A stretch of 64,000 bases of DNA. Source: Phyllobacterium phragmitis (lineage in GTDB: Bacteria; Pseudomonadota; Alphaproteobacteria; Rhizobiales; Rhizobiaceae). The translations under genes were made by a program, and so were the position numbers. Where the stretch lies: positions 1-64,000 of the forward strand of contig NZ_PVBR01000005.1 in the NCBI RefSeq assembly GCF_002980495.1, given 5' to 3'. Under the pieces are notes generated by a model. It had not been told where the DNA came from, made no database searches, and saw only the letters and a list, made by a program, of their open reading frames with translations. Shown in pieces: positions 18,915-28,609 of the stretch; the first letter of the stretch is position 1, and each line of letters starts with the position of its first letter.

Positions 18915-21074
18915 TCACCACTTCACATGCGCCTTCAACAGCGCCTTGCGGCCCTCGCCATAGCCGCAGGAGAAGACCGTCTGGCAGCCTGCCACATAGT
19001 CCTTGTCGAAGAGGTTGGTGACATTGAGGTCTACACCCCAATTGTCCTTCTCATAGCCGAGCTTGAGATCGACCAGCGCGACATCGGGAACCTTGTAGAG
19101 ATTTTCTGCGTCGGCATAGGAGGAGCCGACATAGCGCACGCCGGCGCCAAGCTGGAGCCCTTCGAGCGTGCCGTCGAGGACTGTGTATTGTGCGAAGACC
19201 GAAGCCTGCGTCTCCGGCAGGAGGTAGGGCCGGTTGCCGACGATGGCCGCGTTGTCATCATCGGTCACTTCGAGTTTATATGTGGTGAAGGCCGCCGTCA
19301 CGCGCCACGCTTCGGTGATGTTGGCCTGAAGTTCCAGTTCCAGCCCACGCGAATTGACTTCACCGATCTGTGTCTTGTCGTTGAACGGGCCCGTCACAAC
19401 ATTCTGCTTTGTCAAATCGAAGAAGGATGCAGTGATAAGTCCGTCAAATGCTTCTGGCCGGTACTTGACGCCAACTTCATATTGCTGGCCGGTCTCGGCT
19501 TTCGCCTGTTCGCCCAGACGGAGGTTCTCGATAACCGGATTGAAGAAGGTGGCGACGCTTGCGTATGGCGTGATGCCGTTTTCGAACTCATAGGCGATAC
19601 CGGCACGTCCGCTTGCCTCGCCCTGATGGTCCCGATAGGCGGGGAGACCAGCGGATTTGTCCGACACGTAATCGTAGCGGCCATTGAGCGTCATGATCCA
19701 GCCATCGCCGAAGCGGAGCTGATCCTGCGCATAGATGCCGATTTGATTGCGTCTCAGGTCCTGGTCGATATAGGGATCGAACATCGGTCCCTGCGGGGCG
19801 CCATAGACCGGATCTATGGCGCTGATCGGCGTGGCGCCACCCGTCTGCTGCATCTGGTCGATTTCGAAATATTTATATTCGACGCCGAAGAGAAGCGTGT
19901 GCTCGATGGCGCCTGTCGTTACCGTACCCTGCAGCTGGTTATCGACGAGGAAGGTGTTGACCGTGGTATCGTGGCGGAAATTGATGCGAGAGAGATCATA
20001 GTCGGTGCCGTTCGGTTCCGCCAGGAAGGAATCGTATCCGTAGGCGTAGAGCGAATGCTCCTTCACATGGGCAAAGCCGTAGCGCAGGTTCTGGCGTATC
20101 GTCCAATCATTGTCGAAGGTATGCTCGAGCTCATAGCCGATCGAGACCTGTTCGCGGTCATAGGAATCGATGGACGGCTCTGTGAAATTCGCCTTGCGTG
20201 AGATCTTGCCGAAGGGCGCATCGACCACCGTGCCGAAATAGGGCAGGAAAGCGCCGCCATTATGCGTGCCGTCGAGGTGGGTATAGTTGGCAAGCACGGT
20301 GAGCTTCGTCGCCGCGTCCGGGCTCCATGAGATGCTCGGCGAAATGACGCCGCGGAAATCCTCGGAGAAATCGGTGTAGCCGTCGCCGCCGGAGATGATG
20401 CCGTTGACGCGGTAATCGACGACGTCTGATGCCTTGTCGCCGATATCGAAGCCCATGTAGCCATTGCCGAAGCTGTTGACGCCGGTTTCGACATAGCGCA
20501 GGCGCTTAGCCGTCGGGCGCTTACTGATATAGTTGACGATGCCGCCCGGATTGCTGCCGCCATAGAGGACGGAGGCGGCGCCTTTCAGCACTTCGATACG
20601 CTCGAGGCCGAAGCTGTCGGTCAGGAACGCGCCGAAACCATAGCCGAAATTCTGCAGGCCATCGAGATAGGTGCCCGACTGCGTGGCGTCGAAACCGCGG
20701 ATATAGAGCCAGTTGGTATCGAAATCAGGGCCGAAGGGCTGGGCGAAGACGCCGGCGGTGTAGCGCAACGCCTCATCGACCTTCTGCGCGCCTGTTGCGT
20801 CCATCTCCTCGCGCCCGACGACGGATACGGATTGCGGGATCTGCTCGATCGGCGTGTTGGTCTTGGAGCCGGTCGCCGTGCGCTTTGCGACAAATCCCTC
20901 AACCGGGCCGGTGGCGCTCGCTTCTCCATCTTCACCGCTGTCGACGACGATCTGCTGCAGCTGGATAGGGTTGCCGTTTTCCTGTGCGCGAAGCGGCGAA
21001 GAGAGGAAAACGGGAAGCGTCGCCGCGCTGCCGAGGAGAATACGGAGGATGACCTTCCGGCGCGATGTGATCAT
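18915..21074 (-). CDS. TonB-dependent siderophore receptor (FhuA-like)
   Basis: A 719-residue outer-membrane receptor. A signal peptide of about 32 residues (MITSRRKVILRILLG to SPLRAQ) is followed by a TonB-box-like region and a plug domain (TPIEQIPQSVSVVGREEM, YIRGFDATQSGTYLDGLQ, RIEVLKGAASVLYGGSNPGG). A 22-strand beta-barrel with alternating aromatic strands follows and ends in ...AHVKW with the usual terminal aromatic residue. A cysteine pair (CQTVFSC) near the C-terminus resembles ferrichrome-type receptors. No N-terminal STN signalling domain is present, so control is not by a FecI/R-type system. An AraC-family gene lies upstream and FhuD/FhuB genes downstream on the same strand. The start at 21074 places AGGGG 9 bases upstream. 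Confidence 0.9.
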   Translation of the reverse strand: MITSRRKVILRILLGSAATLPVFLSSPLRAQENGNPIQLQQIVVDSGEDGEASATGPVEGFVAKRTATGSKTNTPIEQIPQSVSVVGREEMDATGAQKVDEALRYTAGVFAQPFGPDFDTNWLYIRGFDATQSGTYLDGLQNFGYGFGAFLTDSFGLERIEVLKGAASVLYGGSNPGGIVNYISKRPTAKRLRYVETGVNSFGNGYMGFDIGDKASDVVDYRVNGIISGGDGYTDFSEDFRGVISPSISWSPDAATKLTVLANYTHLDGTHNGGAFLPYFGTVVDAPFGKISRKANFTEPSIDSYDREQVSIGYELEHTFDNDWTIRQNLRYGFAHVKEHSLYAYGYDSFLAEPNGTDYDLSRINFRHDTTVNTFLVDNQLQGTVTTGAIEHTLLFGVEYKYFEIDQMQQTGGATPISAIDPVYGAPQGPMFDPYIDQDLRRNQIGIYAQDQLRFGDGWIMTLNGRYDYVSDKSAGLPAYRDHQGEASGRAGIAYEFENGITPYASVATFFNPVIENLRLGEQAKAETGQQYEVGVKYRPEAFDGLITASFFDLTKQNVVTGPFNDKTQIGEVNSRGLELELQANITEAWRVTAAFTTYKLEVTDDDNAAIVGNRPYLLPETQASVFAQYTVLDGTLEGLQLGAGVRYVGSSYADAENLYKVPDVALVDLKLGYEKDNWGVDLNVTNLFDKDYVAGCQTVFSCGYGEGRKALLKAHVKW

Positions 21075-21083
21075 TGCAATAAG

Positions 21084-21098
21084 CCCCTGCTTGAGGGG
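21084..21098 (-). promoter_or_regulatory. Small hairpin covering the receptor ribosome-binding site
   Basis: In the mRNA CCCCT, a 5-base loop and AGGGG form a 5-bp stem. The AGGGG arm is also the best Shine-Dalgarno for the receptor, 9 bases before its ATG. Folding would hide the ribosome-binding site; the stem is short, so this is tentative. Confidence 0.35.
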
Positions 21099-21164
21099 TT
21101 CCCGCCTCCGGTTCCGATGCGGCAATCGGAAGGCGCTACCCCTTAACCCTGTCGAATATAAATA

Positions 21165-21179
21165 TGACTGTTTATATCA
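21165..21179 (-). promoter_or_regulatory. Candidate IRO box (TGA-N9-TCA, RirA-type)
   Basis: TGA CTGTTTATA TCA matches exactly the TGA-N9-TCA consensus of iron-responsive operators bound by RirA in Rhizobiales. It lies about 90 bases upstream of the receptor start, inside an AT-rich stretch that could hold the promoter. This implies repression when iron is sufficient. Confidence 0.6.
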
Positions 21180-21247
21180 ACTATGTGGGTGTGGATTGTC
21201 GGTTCTTGCTGCGTATTGAATGGTTTTGAGCTTTTATCGGAAAGCCA

Positions 21248-22132
21248 TCAGTGACTTTGCCCGCGCAGCCAGGCGGCCGGGGTCACACCGACGAAACGCT
21301 TGAAAACCCTGGTGAAATGCGCCTGATCCGAAAAACCGGCCGCCGATGCCACGGAGGTCAGCGACACCGTCTTGCGGTTCATGAACTCCTGCGCCTTTCT
21401 GATGCGCGCCTGCATCTGCCATTGATGCGGCGGTATGCCCGTCGAGGCCTTGAAGGCATGGCTGAAATAGGTTTCCGACAGGCCGGCGCGGTCGGCCAGT
21501 TCCCGCAGCCGGATAGAGCGCAGGCAATTCTCCTCGATGAAATCGATGGCGCGGCGCAACTGGCGTGGCGAAAGCTGGCTGCGTTTTCGCTCCGGCTTTT
21601 GCCCGATCTTGAACAGATCGGCGAAAAGTGCGGCCACCAGGCCGTCGCCGTAGAGATCGTGCAACGGATCGTCGTTGAGGCATTCGGCGGCGATGAGGTT
21701 GGCCAAGGCCGCGATGCGCTCGTCGGAAAACATCAGGCGGGGGACCGAAAGCTTCCGCATGTCGAGCTCTCCGGCAAAGCGCCGGGAGAGCGTTTCGATA
21801 TCGAAATGCAGATCGAGATGGCGAAGGAAACCGGTGCTCTCCACCTGGCTCCAGATCGGCATGCCCGCGGGAATATAGCTCATGCGGTACGGGCCCGCTT
21901 TCGTGGCCACGGCCTGCTGGTGCTCGCTCTGTCTGATGGCGAACCGGCCCGCGCCGTCATTGTCGAGCACGACGAAAAGGCGCGGGGCCCTGGAGACGTA
22001 TTCGCCCGACGCGCCGTCGGCGCAGACGACGGACCACACATCTGCGATCACGCCGTTCCATGCGCGCCAGCGAAGACCGCCTATAACGGAGACGCCTTCG
22101 ACCTTGCTTTTCATCTGGGGATGGAACGTCAT
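21248..22132 (-). CDS. AraC-family transcriptional regulator
   Basis: A 294-residue regulator with an N-terminal ligand/dimerisation domain and a C-terminal pair of helix-turn-helix motifs in the last 100 residues: LRELADRAGLSETYFSHAFK, then VASAAGFSDQAHFTRVFKR with the AraC hallmark ending GVTPAAWL. It lies just upstream of the siderophore receptor gene on the same strand (173 bases to the receptor start). AraC proteins such as PchR, AlcR and RhrA sense a siderophore and activate its receptor gene, so the same role is likely here. The ATG at 22132 gives a normal length; a second ATG lies six codons on. Confidence 0.85.
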   Translation of the reverse strand: MTFHPQMKSKVEGVSVIGGLRWRAWNGVIADVWSVVCADGASGEYVSRAPRLFVVLDNDGAGRFAIRQSEHQQAVATKAGPYRMSYIPAGMPIWSQVESTGFLRHLDLHFDIETLSRRFAGELDMRKLSVPRLMFSDERIAALANLIAAECLNDDPLHDLYGDGLVAALFADLFKIGQKPERKRSQLSPRQLRRAIDFIEENCLRSIRLRELADRAGLSETYFSHAFKASTGIPPHQWQMQARIRKAQEFMNRKTVSLTSVASAAGFSDQAHFTRVFKRFVGVTPAAWLRGQSH

Positions 22133-22261
22133 GAGCCCGGTGCCATGGGGGTGAATATCGCAACAAACAAAATATGTATGGAAAAGTCAAGATTTCGGAG
22201 GAGTTGCATCCGGCAACCGCCTGTCGCATCTTGGCGTATCGGAGCTAGACTGAGCCCTTCA

Positions 22262-22388
22262 TCCTCGTCCTTCGAGGCTCGTTTCGCTCGCACCTCAGGA
22301 TGAGGATGAAGGGCAGCAGCGCTTCCAGTAGCCCTCATCCTGAGGTGTGGAGTGGAGCGAAGCGCAACGGAGCCTCGAAGGACGAGGG
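22262..22388. repeat. Palindromic intergenic repeat, family B, copy 1
   Basis: The ends are inverted copies (TCCTCGTCCTTCGAGGCT... and ...AGCCTCGAAGGACGAGGG) and two inner arms based on CACCTCAGGATGAG / CTCATCCTGAGGTG face each other. It lies between the divergent AraC and SorC-type genes. A second copy is at 56026-56151. Confidence 0.88.
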
Positions 22389-22428
22389 CGCTTGGCGATT
22401 CCATCAAAACAGCCAAAGAGGATACCCG

Positions 22429-23385
22429 GTGAGTTCAAGGCGCGACAACACCACCACCAAGCTCGACGATGCGGCGCGCGCGGGATGGCTCTATTACATA
22501 GCCGGCAATACGCAGGACGAGATCGCCGCCAAGCTTGGTATTTCCCGCCAGTCGGCGCAGCGCATGGTGTCGCTCGCCGTTTCCGAGGGGCTGGTCAAGG
22601 TGCGCCTCGACCATCCGATCGCCAATTGCCTCGAACTTGCATCCCGGCTGAAAAAGCAATTCGACCTGCGGTTCGCCGAGGTGGTGCCGACGGATCCCGC
22701 ATCGTCCTCGACGACACTCGGCGTGGCCGAAGTGGGGGCGGAGGAGATGGCGCGCTGGCTGAAATCGCCGGAGGCGATCATCATGGCGATCGGCACCGGG
22801 CGCACGCTGAAAGCGGCGATCGAACAATTGTCGCCGATGGAATGCCCGCAGCACAAGATCGTCTCGCTCACCGGCAGTATCGCGCCCGATGGTTCAGCGG
22901 CCTTCTATAACGTCATCTTCAATATCGCCGACGCGATCAAGGCGCGCAGCTTCCCCATGCCGCTGCCGGTCATCGCCTCGTCGCCGGAGGAGCGCGAGCT
23001 TCTGCATGCCCAAACGATGATCCGCCCGGTGCTCGAACTGGCGGCCAAGGCGGATGTGACGTTCCTCGGCATCGGCGACCTGGGCGACGACGCGCCTCTT
23101 TATCTCGACGGCTTCGTTTCGCAAGGAGAGCTGAAGGCGCTGCAGAAGGCGGGGGGCGTCGGCGAAATTCTCGGCTGGTCGTTCGACAGCGAAGGCCGAA
23201 TGCTCGAAGGGCTGACCAATGAGCGCGTCGCCAGCGCTCCCATCCCGAGCGGCGGAAATTCCCTTGTCATCGCGCTGGCCAAAGGCGCGAAGAAACGGCC
23301 GGCCATCGCAGCGGCTGTAAAAGGCCATCTGATCAATGGTTTGATCACTGACGAGGCGACGGCCGCCGCCCTTCTGAAAGCGTAA
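22429..23385 (+). CDS. SorC/DeoR-type sugar-binding transcriptional regulator (SmoC-like)
   Basis: A 318-residue regulator of the SorC family. The N-terminal HTH is WLYYIAGNTQDEIAAKLGIS with recognition helix RQSAQRMVSLA. The C-terminal sugar-phosphate-binding domain has the family motifs IIMAIGTGRTLKAAIEQL, DVTFLGIGDLGDDAPLY and GHLINGLITDEATAAALL. It starts the polyol cluster, and its product probably senses a phosphorylated intermediate and controls the smo-like operon. The start is the GTG at 22429, preceded by AGAGG; the longer ATG frame from 22300 reads through a repeat element and is not credible. Confidence 0.85.
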   Translation: MSSRRDNTTTKLDDAARAGWLYYIAGNTQDEIAAKLGISRQSAQRMVSLAVSEGLVKVRLDHPIANCLELASRLKKQFDLRFAEVVPTDPASSSTTLGVAEVGAEEMARWLKSPEAIIMAIGTGRTLKAAIEQLSPMECPQHKIVSLTGSIAPDGSAAFYNVIFNIADAIKARSFPMPLPVIASSPEERELLHAQTMIRPVLELAAKADVTFLGIGDLGDDAPLYLDGFVSQGELKALQKAGGVGEILGWSFDSEGRMLEGLTNERVASAPIPSGGNSLVIALAKGAKKRPAIAAAVKGHLINGLITDEATAAALLKA

Positions 23386-23447
23386 ACGTTCCACCAATGA
23401 CGGCGGAGAGGACATTCCGTTTGCTGCAGTGCCGCGACGAAAGGGGC

Positions 23448-23500
23448 TTGACACTCCATGTCATTTAATGAGTAATTGCCCATATTAATAGCAATTGCTC
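23448..23500 (+). promoter_or_regulatory. Predicted promoter and operator of the polyol operon
   Basis: TTGACA (23448-23453) is followed after 17 bases by AGTAAT (23471-23476). An inverted repeat GAGTAATTGC / GCAATTGCTC (23470-23479 and 23491-23500, one mismatch) overlaps the -10 and start region, where a repressor would block transcription. It lies about 50 bases upstream of the binding-protein gene and is probably the site of the SorC-type regulator. Confidence 0.55.
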
Positions 23501-23552
23501 GAATCCGTGCGTCCCTCCGGATGCACGATGCTCTAATGTTTGGGAGGAACAG

Positions 23553-24869
23553 ATGAGAATGAAATCCTTGATGCTTGGCGCCTGCTCGGTCATCGCCATG
23601 GCCGGCTTCGCGCAGGCCGAGACGCTGACGATCGCCACCGTGAACAATGGCGACATGGTTCGCATGCAGAAGCTGGCCGGTGACTTCACGGAGAAGAACC
23701 CCGATATCGATCTGCAATGGGTGACGCTGGAGGAAAACGTCCTTCGCCAGCGCGTCACCACCGACATCGCCACCAAGGGTGGCCAATACGACATCATGAC
23801 CATCGGCACCTATGAGGTTCCGATCTGGGCCAAGCAGGGATGGCTGCTTCCGCTCGACAAGCTTGTCTCGGACGCGAATTACGACGTCGACGATCTGCTG
23901 CCGCCGATCCGCAGCGGCCTTACCTATGAGGACAAGCTCTACGCTGCACCGTTCTACGGCGAGAGCTCTTTCACGATGTACCGCAAGGATTTGTTCGAGA
24001 AGGCGGGGCTGACCATGCCGGACGCGCCGACATGGGATTTCATCGCCGATGCCGCCCGCAAGCTGACCGACAAGGGCAGCGAAATGTACGGCATCTGCCT
24101 GCGCGGCAAGGCCGGCTGGGGCGAGAACATGGCACTCCTGACCGCCATGTCCAATTCCTTCGGCGCCCGCTGGTTCGACATGGACTGGAAGCCGCAATTC
24201 GACCAGCCGGAATGGAAGGAGACGCTCGAATACTACGTCAATCTGATGAAGGATGCAGGGCCTCCCGGAGCGTCCTCCAACGGCTTCAATGAAAATCTGG
24301 CGCTGTTCCAGACAGGCAAATGCGCCATGTGGATCGACGCCACGGTCGCCGCGTCATTCGTCAGCGATCCTGGGGAAAGCCAAGTGGCCGACAAGGTCGG
24401 CTTCGCGCTGGCGCCCGACAAGGGTCTCGGCAAGCGCGGCAACTGGCTGTGGGCATGGACCCTCGCCATTCCGGCTGGCTCGCAGAAGACCGAGGCTGCC
24501 GAGAAGTTCATCAACTGGGCGACATCCAAAGACTACCTCAAGCTCGTCGCGTCCAAGGATGGCTGGCTCAACGTGCCCCCCGGCACGCGCACCTCGCTCT
24601 ATGAAAATCCGGAATATCTGAAGGTCGCGCCGTTTGCCAAGATGACGCTCGACTCGATCAACTCCGCCGATCCGACCAAGCCGACGGTGAAGCCGGTGCC
24701 TTATGTCGGCGTGCAGTTCGTCGCCATTCCTGAATTTCAGGGACTTGGCACGGCGGTCGGGCAGCAGTTCTCGGCAGCACTTGCGGGTCAGACGACGGTC
24801 GATCAGGCGCTGAAGAATGCGCAGCAGCTGAGCGAGCGTGAGATGATGAAGGGCGGGTATATTAAGTAG
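23553..24869 (+). CDS. smoE: Polyol ABC transporter substrate-binding protein, SmoE-like
   Basis: A 438-residue periplasmic binding protein of solute-binding family 1. A 22-residue signal peptide ends AGFAQA. The mature part contains GGQYDIMTIGTYEVPIWAKQ and RGNWLWAWTLAIPAGSQKTE, which resemble SmoE of the sorbitol/mannitol transporter of Rhodobacter and rhizobia. A strong Shine-Dalgarno (GGGAGGAAC) precedes the ATG. The gene is separated from the permease genes by a family A palindrome, which may protect or process the mRNA so that more binding protein than permease is made. Confidence 0.88.
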   Translation: MRMKSLMLGACSVIAMAGFAQAETLTIATVNNGDMVRMQKLAGDFTEKNPDIDLQWVTLEENVLRQRVTTDIATKGGQYDIMTIGTYEVPIWAKQGWLLPLDKLVSDANYDVDDLLPPIRSGLTYEDKLYAAPFYGESSFTMYRKDLFEKAGLTMPDAPTWDFIADAARKLTDKGSEMYGICLRGKAGWGENMALLTAMSNSFGARWFDMDWKPQFDQPEWKETLEYYVNLMKDAGPPGASSNGFNENLALFQTGKCAMWIDATVAASFVSDPGESQVADKVGFALAPDKGLGKRGNWLWAWTLAIPAGSQKTEAAEKFINWATSKDYLKLVASKDGWLNVPPGTRTSLYENPEYLKVAPFAKMTLDSINSADPTKPTVKPVPYVGVQFVAIPEFQGLGTAVGQQFSAALAGQTTVDQALKNAQQLSEREMMKGGYIK

Positions 24870-24891
24870 TCAGCGGAGCGCTTTGGCAGCA

Positions 24892-25048
24892 CCCCCCTCT
24901 GCCCTGCCGGGCATCTCCCCCACAAGGGGGGAGATTGGCTGACATGGTTCACGCCGCCCATTCTGCAACGTCGGCGATTGGTACCGAACGTTTATGAAGG
25001 CCTAATCTCCCCCCTTGTGGGGGAGATGGCTGGCAAGCCAGAGGGGGG
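24892..25048. repeat. 157-bp palindromic intergenic element, family A, copy 2
   Basis: 45-base inverted arms (24892-24936 and 25004-25048, a few mismatches near their middle) enclose a 67-base centre. The core ATCTCCCCCACAAGGGGGGA is identical to copy 1. It fills almost the whole gap between the smoE-like and smoF-like genes and ends next to GCGATTCCATC, the flank also seen beside the other copies. Confidence 0.92.
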
Positions 25049-25091
25049 TTGCCTCGCGATTCCATCCAACTGATAGAAACGGGACCACCTC

Positions 25092-25964
25092 ATGGCAACC
25101 CTGCAAACGCGGTCCGCCGCCCGTCTGATGATGACCCCGGCCGTCCTTATGCTTTTCATATGGATGATCGTGCCGCTGGCCATGACGCTGTATTTCTCGT
25201 TTCTGCGGTACAATCTTTTGATGCCGGGGATGGAGGAATGGGCGGGCACGCTCAATTATCGTTATTTCCTCACCGATCCGGCCTTCGGCGCGGCGCTCGT
25301 CAATACGCTTCTGCTGGTCGGCGGCGTACTGCTGATTACGCTTGTCGGCGGCACGCTGCTGGCGCTTCTTCTCGATCAGCCCTTCTTCGGGCAGGGCATC
25401 GTGCGGCTGTTGGTGATCGCGCCGTTCTTCGTCATGCCGACGGTTTCGGCGCTGGTTTGGAAGAACATGCTGATGCATCCGGTCTATGGCATCTTCGCCT
25501 GGATCGCGCGCACCTTCGGCCTGCAACCGGTGGATTGGCTCAACAATCTGCCGCTGTTTTCGGTGACGATGATCGTCGCCTGGCAATGGCTGCCGTTTGC
25601 CACGCTCATCCTTTTGACCGCGCTGCAATCGCTCGACGAGGAGCAGAAGGAAGCCGCCGAGATGGACGGCGCCGGGCCGGTCTCGCGTTTCATCCATATC
25701 GTGCTGCCGCATCTGGCGCGCGCCATGACGGTGGTGGTTCTCATCGAGACGATCTTCCTGCTCAGCGTCTTTGCCGAAATTCTGGTGACGACGAATGGCG
25801 GGCCTGGCACTGCGAGCACCAATCTCACCTATCTCGTCTATGCGCAGGCGCTCCTTCAGTTCGATGTGGGCGGGGCGTCCGCCGGCGGCATCGTCGCGGT
25901 GATCCTTGCCAATGTCGTCGCCATCTTCCTCATTCGCCTGATCGGCAAGAATCTGGAGACGTAA
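25092..25964 (+). CDS. smoF: Polyol ABC transporter permease, SmoF-like
   Basis: A 290-residue inner-membrane permease of the MalF/UgpA type with six transmembrane segments. The EAA loop that docks the ATPase reads EAAEMDGAGPVSRFIHIVLPHL, matching the EAA-x3-G consensus. It pairs with the following MalG-type permease, whose start lies 2 bases after this stop. The preceding palindrome separates it from the binding-protein gene. Confidence 0.9.
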   Translation: MATLQTRSAARLMMTPAVLMLFIWMIVPLAMTLYFSFLRYNLLMPGMEEWAGTLNYRYFLTDPAFGAALVNTLLLVGGVLLITLVGGTLLALLLDQPFFGQGIVRLLVIAPFFVMPTVSALVWKNMLMHPVYGIFAWIARTFGLQPVDWLNNLPLFSVTMIVAWQWLPFATLILLTALQSLDEEQKEAAEMDGAGPVSRFIHIVLPHLARAMTVVVLIETIFLLSVFAEILVTTNGGPGTASTNLTYLVYAQALLQFDVGGASAGGIVAVILANVVAIFLIRLIGKNLET

Positions 25965-25966
25965 CA

Positions 25967-26797
25967 ATGGCCCGCGCTATCTCCACACGCAGAAAGCTCG
26001 CCTTCACCGCCATCGGCTGGCTCGTCGGCCTCGTGATCTTCTTTCCGATCCTGTGGACGGTTCTGACCAGCTTCAAGACGGAGGGCGAGGCCATCGCCTC
26101 GCCGCCGCATTTCCTGTTCTTCGACTGGACGCTGCAGAACTATTTCGAGGTGCAGAGCCGCTCGAACTATTTCAAGCACATGTGGAATTCGGTGGTGATC
26201 TCGTTCGGCTCCACCTTCATCGGGCTCGCGATCGCCATTCCCGCCGCCTGGGCGATGGCGTTCTCGCCGACCAAGCGCACCAAGGACATCATGATGTGGA
26301 TGCTCTCCACCAAGATGCTGCCGTCGGTGGGGGTGCTCGTTCCGATCTATCTGCTGTTCCGCGACTGGGGCCTGCTCGACACGCGACTGGGCCTCGTCAT
26401 CGTTCTGACGATGATCAACCTGCCGATCATCGTCTGGATGCTCTACACCTATTTCAAGGAAATTCCGGGCGAGATCTTAGAGGCATCGCGCATGGACGGC
26501 GCGTCGCTGGCCAAGGAAATCATCTATGTGCTGACGCCGATGGCGGTGCCGGGCATTGCCTCGACGCTGCTGCTCAACATCATCCTCGCCTGGAACGAGG
26601 CGTTCTGGACGCTGAACCTGTCGGCGGCCAATGCCGCGCCGCTCTCCGCGTTTATCGCCTCCTATTCAAGCCCCGAAGGGCTATTCTGGGCCAAGCTTTC
26701 CGCCGCTTCAACGCTCGCCATCGCGCCGATCCTGATTCTGGGATGGTTCTCGCAACGCCAGCTTGTGCGCGGACTGACATTCGGGGCGGTGAAATGA
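25967..26797 (+). CDS. smoG: Polyol ABC transporter permease, SmoG-like
   Basis: A 276-residue inner-membrane permease of the MalG type with six transmembrane segments. The EAA loop is [20 protein letters not shown], and the C-terminus ends [13 protein letters not shown], typical of this group. Its ATG lies 2 bases after the stop of the partner permease, so the two are translated together. Longer upstream frames overlap smoF and are shadows. Confidence 0.9.
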   Translation: MARAISTRRKLAFTAIGWLVGLVIFFPILWTVLTSFKTEGEAIASPPHFLFFDWTLQNYFEVQSRSNYFKHMWNSVVISFGSTFIGLAIAIPAAWAMAFSPTKRTKDIMMWMLSTKMLPSVGVLVPIYLLFRDWGLLDTRLGLVIVLTMINLPIIVWMLYTYFKEIPGEILEASRMDGASLAKEIIYVLTPMAVPGIASTLLLNIILAWNEAFWTLNLSAANAAPLSAFIASYSSPEGLFWAKLSAASTLAIAPILILGWFSQRQLVRGLTFGAVK

Positions 26798-26825
26798 GAG
26801 CCAAAATCAAAACAGGGAGGGTTTC

Positions 26826-27820
<995 letters not shown>

Positions 27821-27824
<4 letters not shown>

Positions 27825-28597
27825 GCAGGCGTCTTGAAGGGAAATCCGCGCTCATCACCGGGGCCGCGCGCGGCATTGGTCTTGCCTTTGCCGAGGCCTT
27901 TGTGCGCGAAGGGGCCACCGTCGTCATTGCCGATATCGATCTGGACCGGGCGCGGGAAAGTGCTGCCAAGCTCGGCGAGCGCGCCCATGCCGTGCATATC
28001 GACGTGACCGATATCGCGTCCATCGAGCGTGCTGTCACGGAGACCGAGGCGAAGATCGGCGGCATCGACATTCTTGTCAACAATGCCGCCCTGTTCGACA
28101 TGGCGCCAATCGTCGAGATCACCAGGGAAAGCTATGAGCGTCTCTACGCGGTCAATGTGCATGGCGTGCTGTTCACCATGCAGGCCGTGGCGCGGTCAAT
28201 GATTAAGCGGGGCCGCGGCGGCAAGATCATCAACATGGCGAGCCAGGCGGGGCGGCGCGGCGAGGCGCTGGTGGCGGTCTATTGCTCGACCAAGGCTGCC
28301 GTCATCAGCCTCACGCAATCGGCAGGGCTCGACCTGATCAAGCACGGCATCAACGTCAATGCGATTGCGCCGGGCGTGGTCGATGGCGAGCATTGGGCGG
28401 GCGTCGATGCGCTGTTTTCCAAATATGAGAATCGGCCGCTGGGCGAGAAGAAGCGCTTGGCCGGAGCGGCCGTGCCGTTCGGGCGCATGGGGCAGGCCGA
28501 AGATCTGACGGGCATGGCGATTTTCCTCGCCGGGCCTGAGAGTGATTACGTCGTCGCACAAACCTACAATGTCGACGGCGGCAATTGGATGAGCTGA
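27821..28597 (+). CDS. smoS: Short-chain dehydrogenase, SmoS-like (sorbitol/polyol dehydrogenase)
   Basis: A 258-residue classical SDR. The cofactor motif is TGAARGIG, the NNA motif is ILVNNAA, and the catalytic Ser, Tyr and Lys occur in [21 protein letters not shown]. It closely follows the pattern of SmoS of Rhodobacter, which oxidises D-sorbitol to fructose with NAD. Translation appears to start at a TTG that overlaps the ATPase stop codon; GGGGA lies 7 bases upstream and no ATG is available. Its exact polyol is inferred from the operon. Confidence 0.86.
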
Positions 28598-28609
28598 AAG
28601 GGCATACCG

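Noticed and set aside
18678-20201. Plus-strand frame of 507 codons opposite the receptor
   Set aside because: Antisense shadow of the TonB receptor gene; begins inside fhuD and reads through a repeat.
22300-22428. Upstream extension of the SorC-type regulator from ATG 22300
   Set aside because: These 43 codons translate repeat family B DNA; a GTG with a good ribosome-binding site lies at 22429.
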